In this document: positions 13,355 to 13,415 of the stretch, one piece after another
Layout: the number at the start of each line of letters is the position of its first letter
Position numbering within the stretch: the stretch's first letter is position 1
NCBI GenBank assembly: GCA_035514535.1
Contig: DATKAZ010000052.1
Span: 1 to 13,415, forward strand
Direction of reading: 5' to 3'
Length of the DNA: 13,415 nucleotides
Source: XN24 sp035514535
GTDB taxonomy: Bacteria; Pseudomonadota; Gammaproteobacteria; Steroidobacterales; XN24
Notes under the pieces: generated by a model
The model's database searches: none
Told to the model about the DNA's origin: nothing
What the model saw: only the letters and a program-made list of their open reading frames with translations
Made by a program: the position numbers and the translations under genes

Positions 13355-13415
13355 CCCCGTGAAGGAGATTCGCGCTTTGCGGACCGTCCCGGCGGTTACC
13401 TGCGCATACTGAAAT

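Noticed and set aside
13341..13412. A 23-codon frame beginning MKKPDPVKEIRALR at the window end.
   Set aside because: It is very short, overlaps the end of the metzincin-like gene, and has no clear ribosome-binding site or known homology.

Overview
The window is a high-GC bacterial segment carrying a Gram-negative heavy-metal efflux operon next to an accessory stretch of toxin-antitoxin modules and gene debris. The tripartite RND pump with an outer-membrane TolC-type channel, the lipoprotein signals, the AT-rich sigma70-like promoters and the mainly CTG leucine codons fit a proteobacterium, most likely a high-GC gammaproteobacterium. The exact lineage cannot be fixed from sequence alone.

Layout. 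Positions 136-645 encode a secreted protein extremely rich in methionine. Positions 694-989 hold the broken remains of a lipoprotein that keeps one CxxCH haem motif in another frame, probably a decayed multihaem cytochrome. On the minus strand an M20 metallopeptidase gene (3057 to 1777) is followed by a FitAB-type toxin-antitoxin pair (1737 to 1073). The pair's sigma70-like promoter and inverted-repeat operator overlap the 3' end of the peptidase gene. A second toxin-antitoxin pair, Phd/YefM plus RelE/ParE (3271-3887), runs on the plus strand.

The core is a six-gene operon at 4048-11524: a BlaI/MecI-type repressor, an M56 (BlaR1-like) membrane metalloprotease, a TolC/CusC-type channel, a very His/Asp-rich lipoprotein, a CusB/CzcB-type adaptor and a CusA/CzcA-type RND permease. 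Four of the five gene junctions overlap (4, 4, 4 and 11 nt) and the fifth gap is 12 nt, so the set is almost certainly co-transcribed. A good promoter with an overlapping perfect 10-bp dyad lies just upstream. The M56 protein has no penicillin-sensing domain and instead carries a His/Cys-dense loop between predicted membrane helices. The simplest reading is a self-contained circuit: metal binds the loop, the protease is activated, the repressor is cleaved, and the pump and periplasmic metal buffer are induced.

Downstream, a small hydrophilic conserved-looking protein (minus strand, 11862 to 11638) and a divergent gene (12104-13354) flank a perfect 42-bp palindrome that resembles a REP/RAYT-type repeat. 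The divergent gene encodes a metzincin-like domain whose catalytic glutamate is replaced by threonine, fused to about four membrane helices. Its leucine codon choice (mostly CTC) differs from its neighbours and suggests acquisition by transfer.
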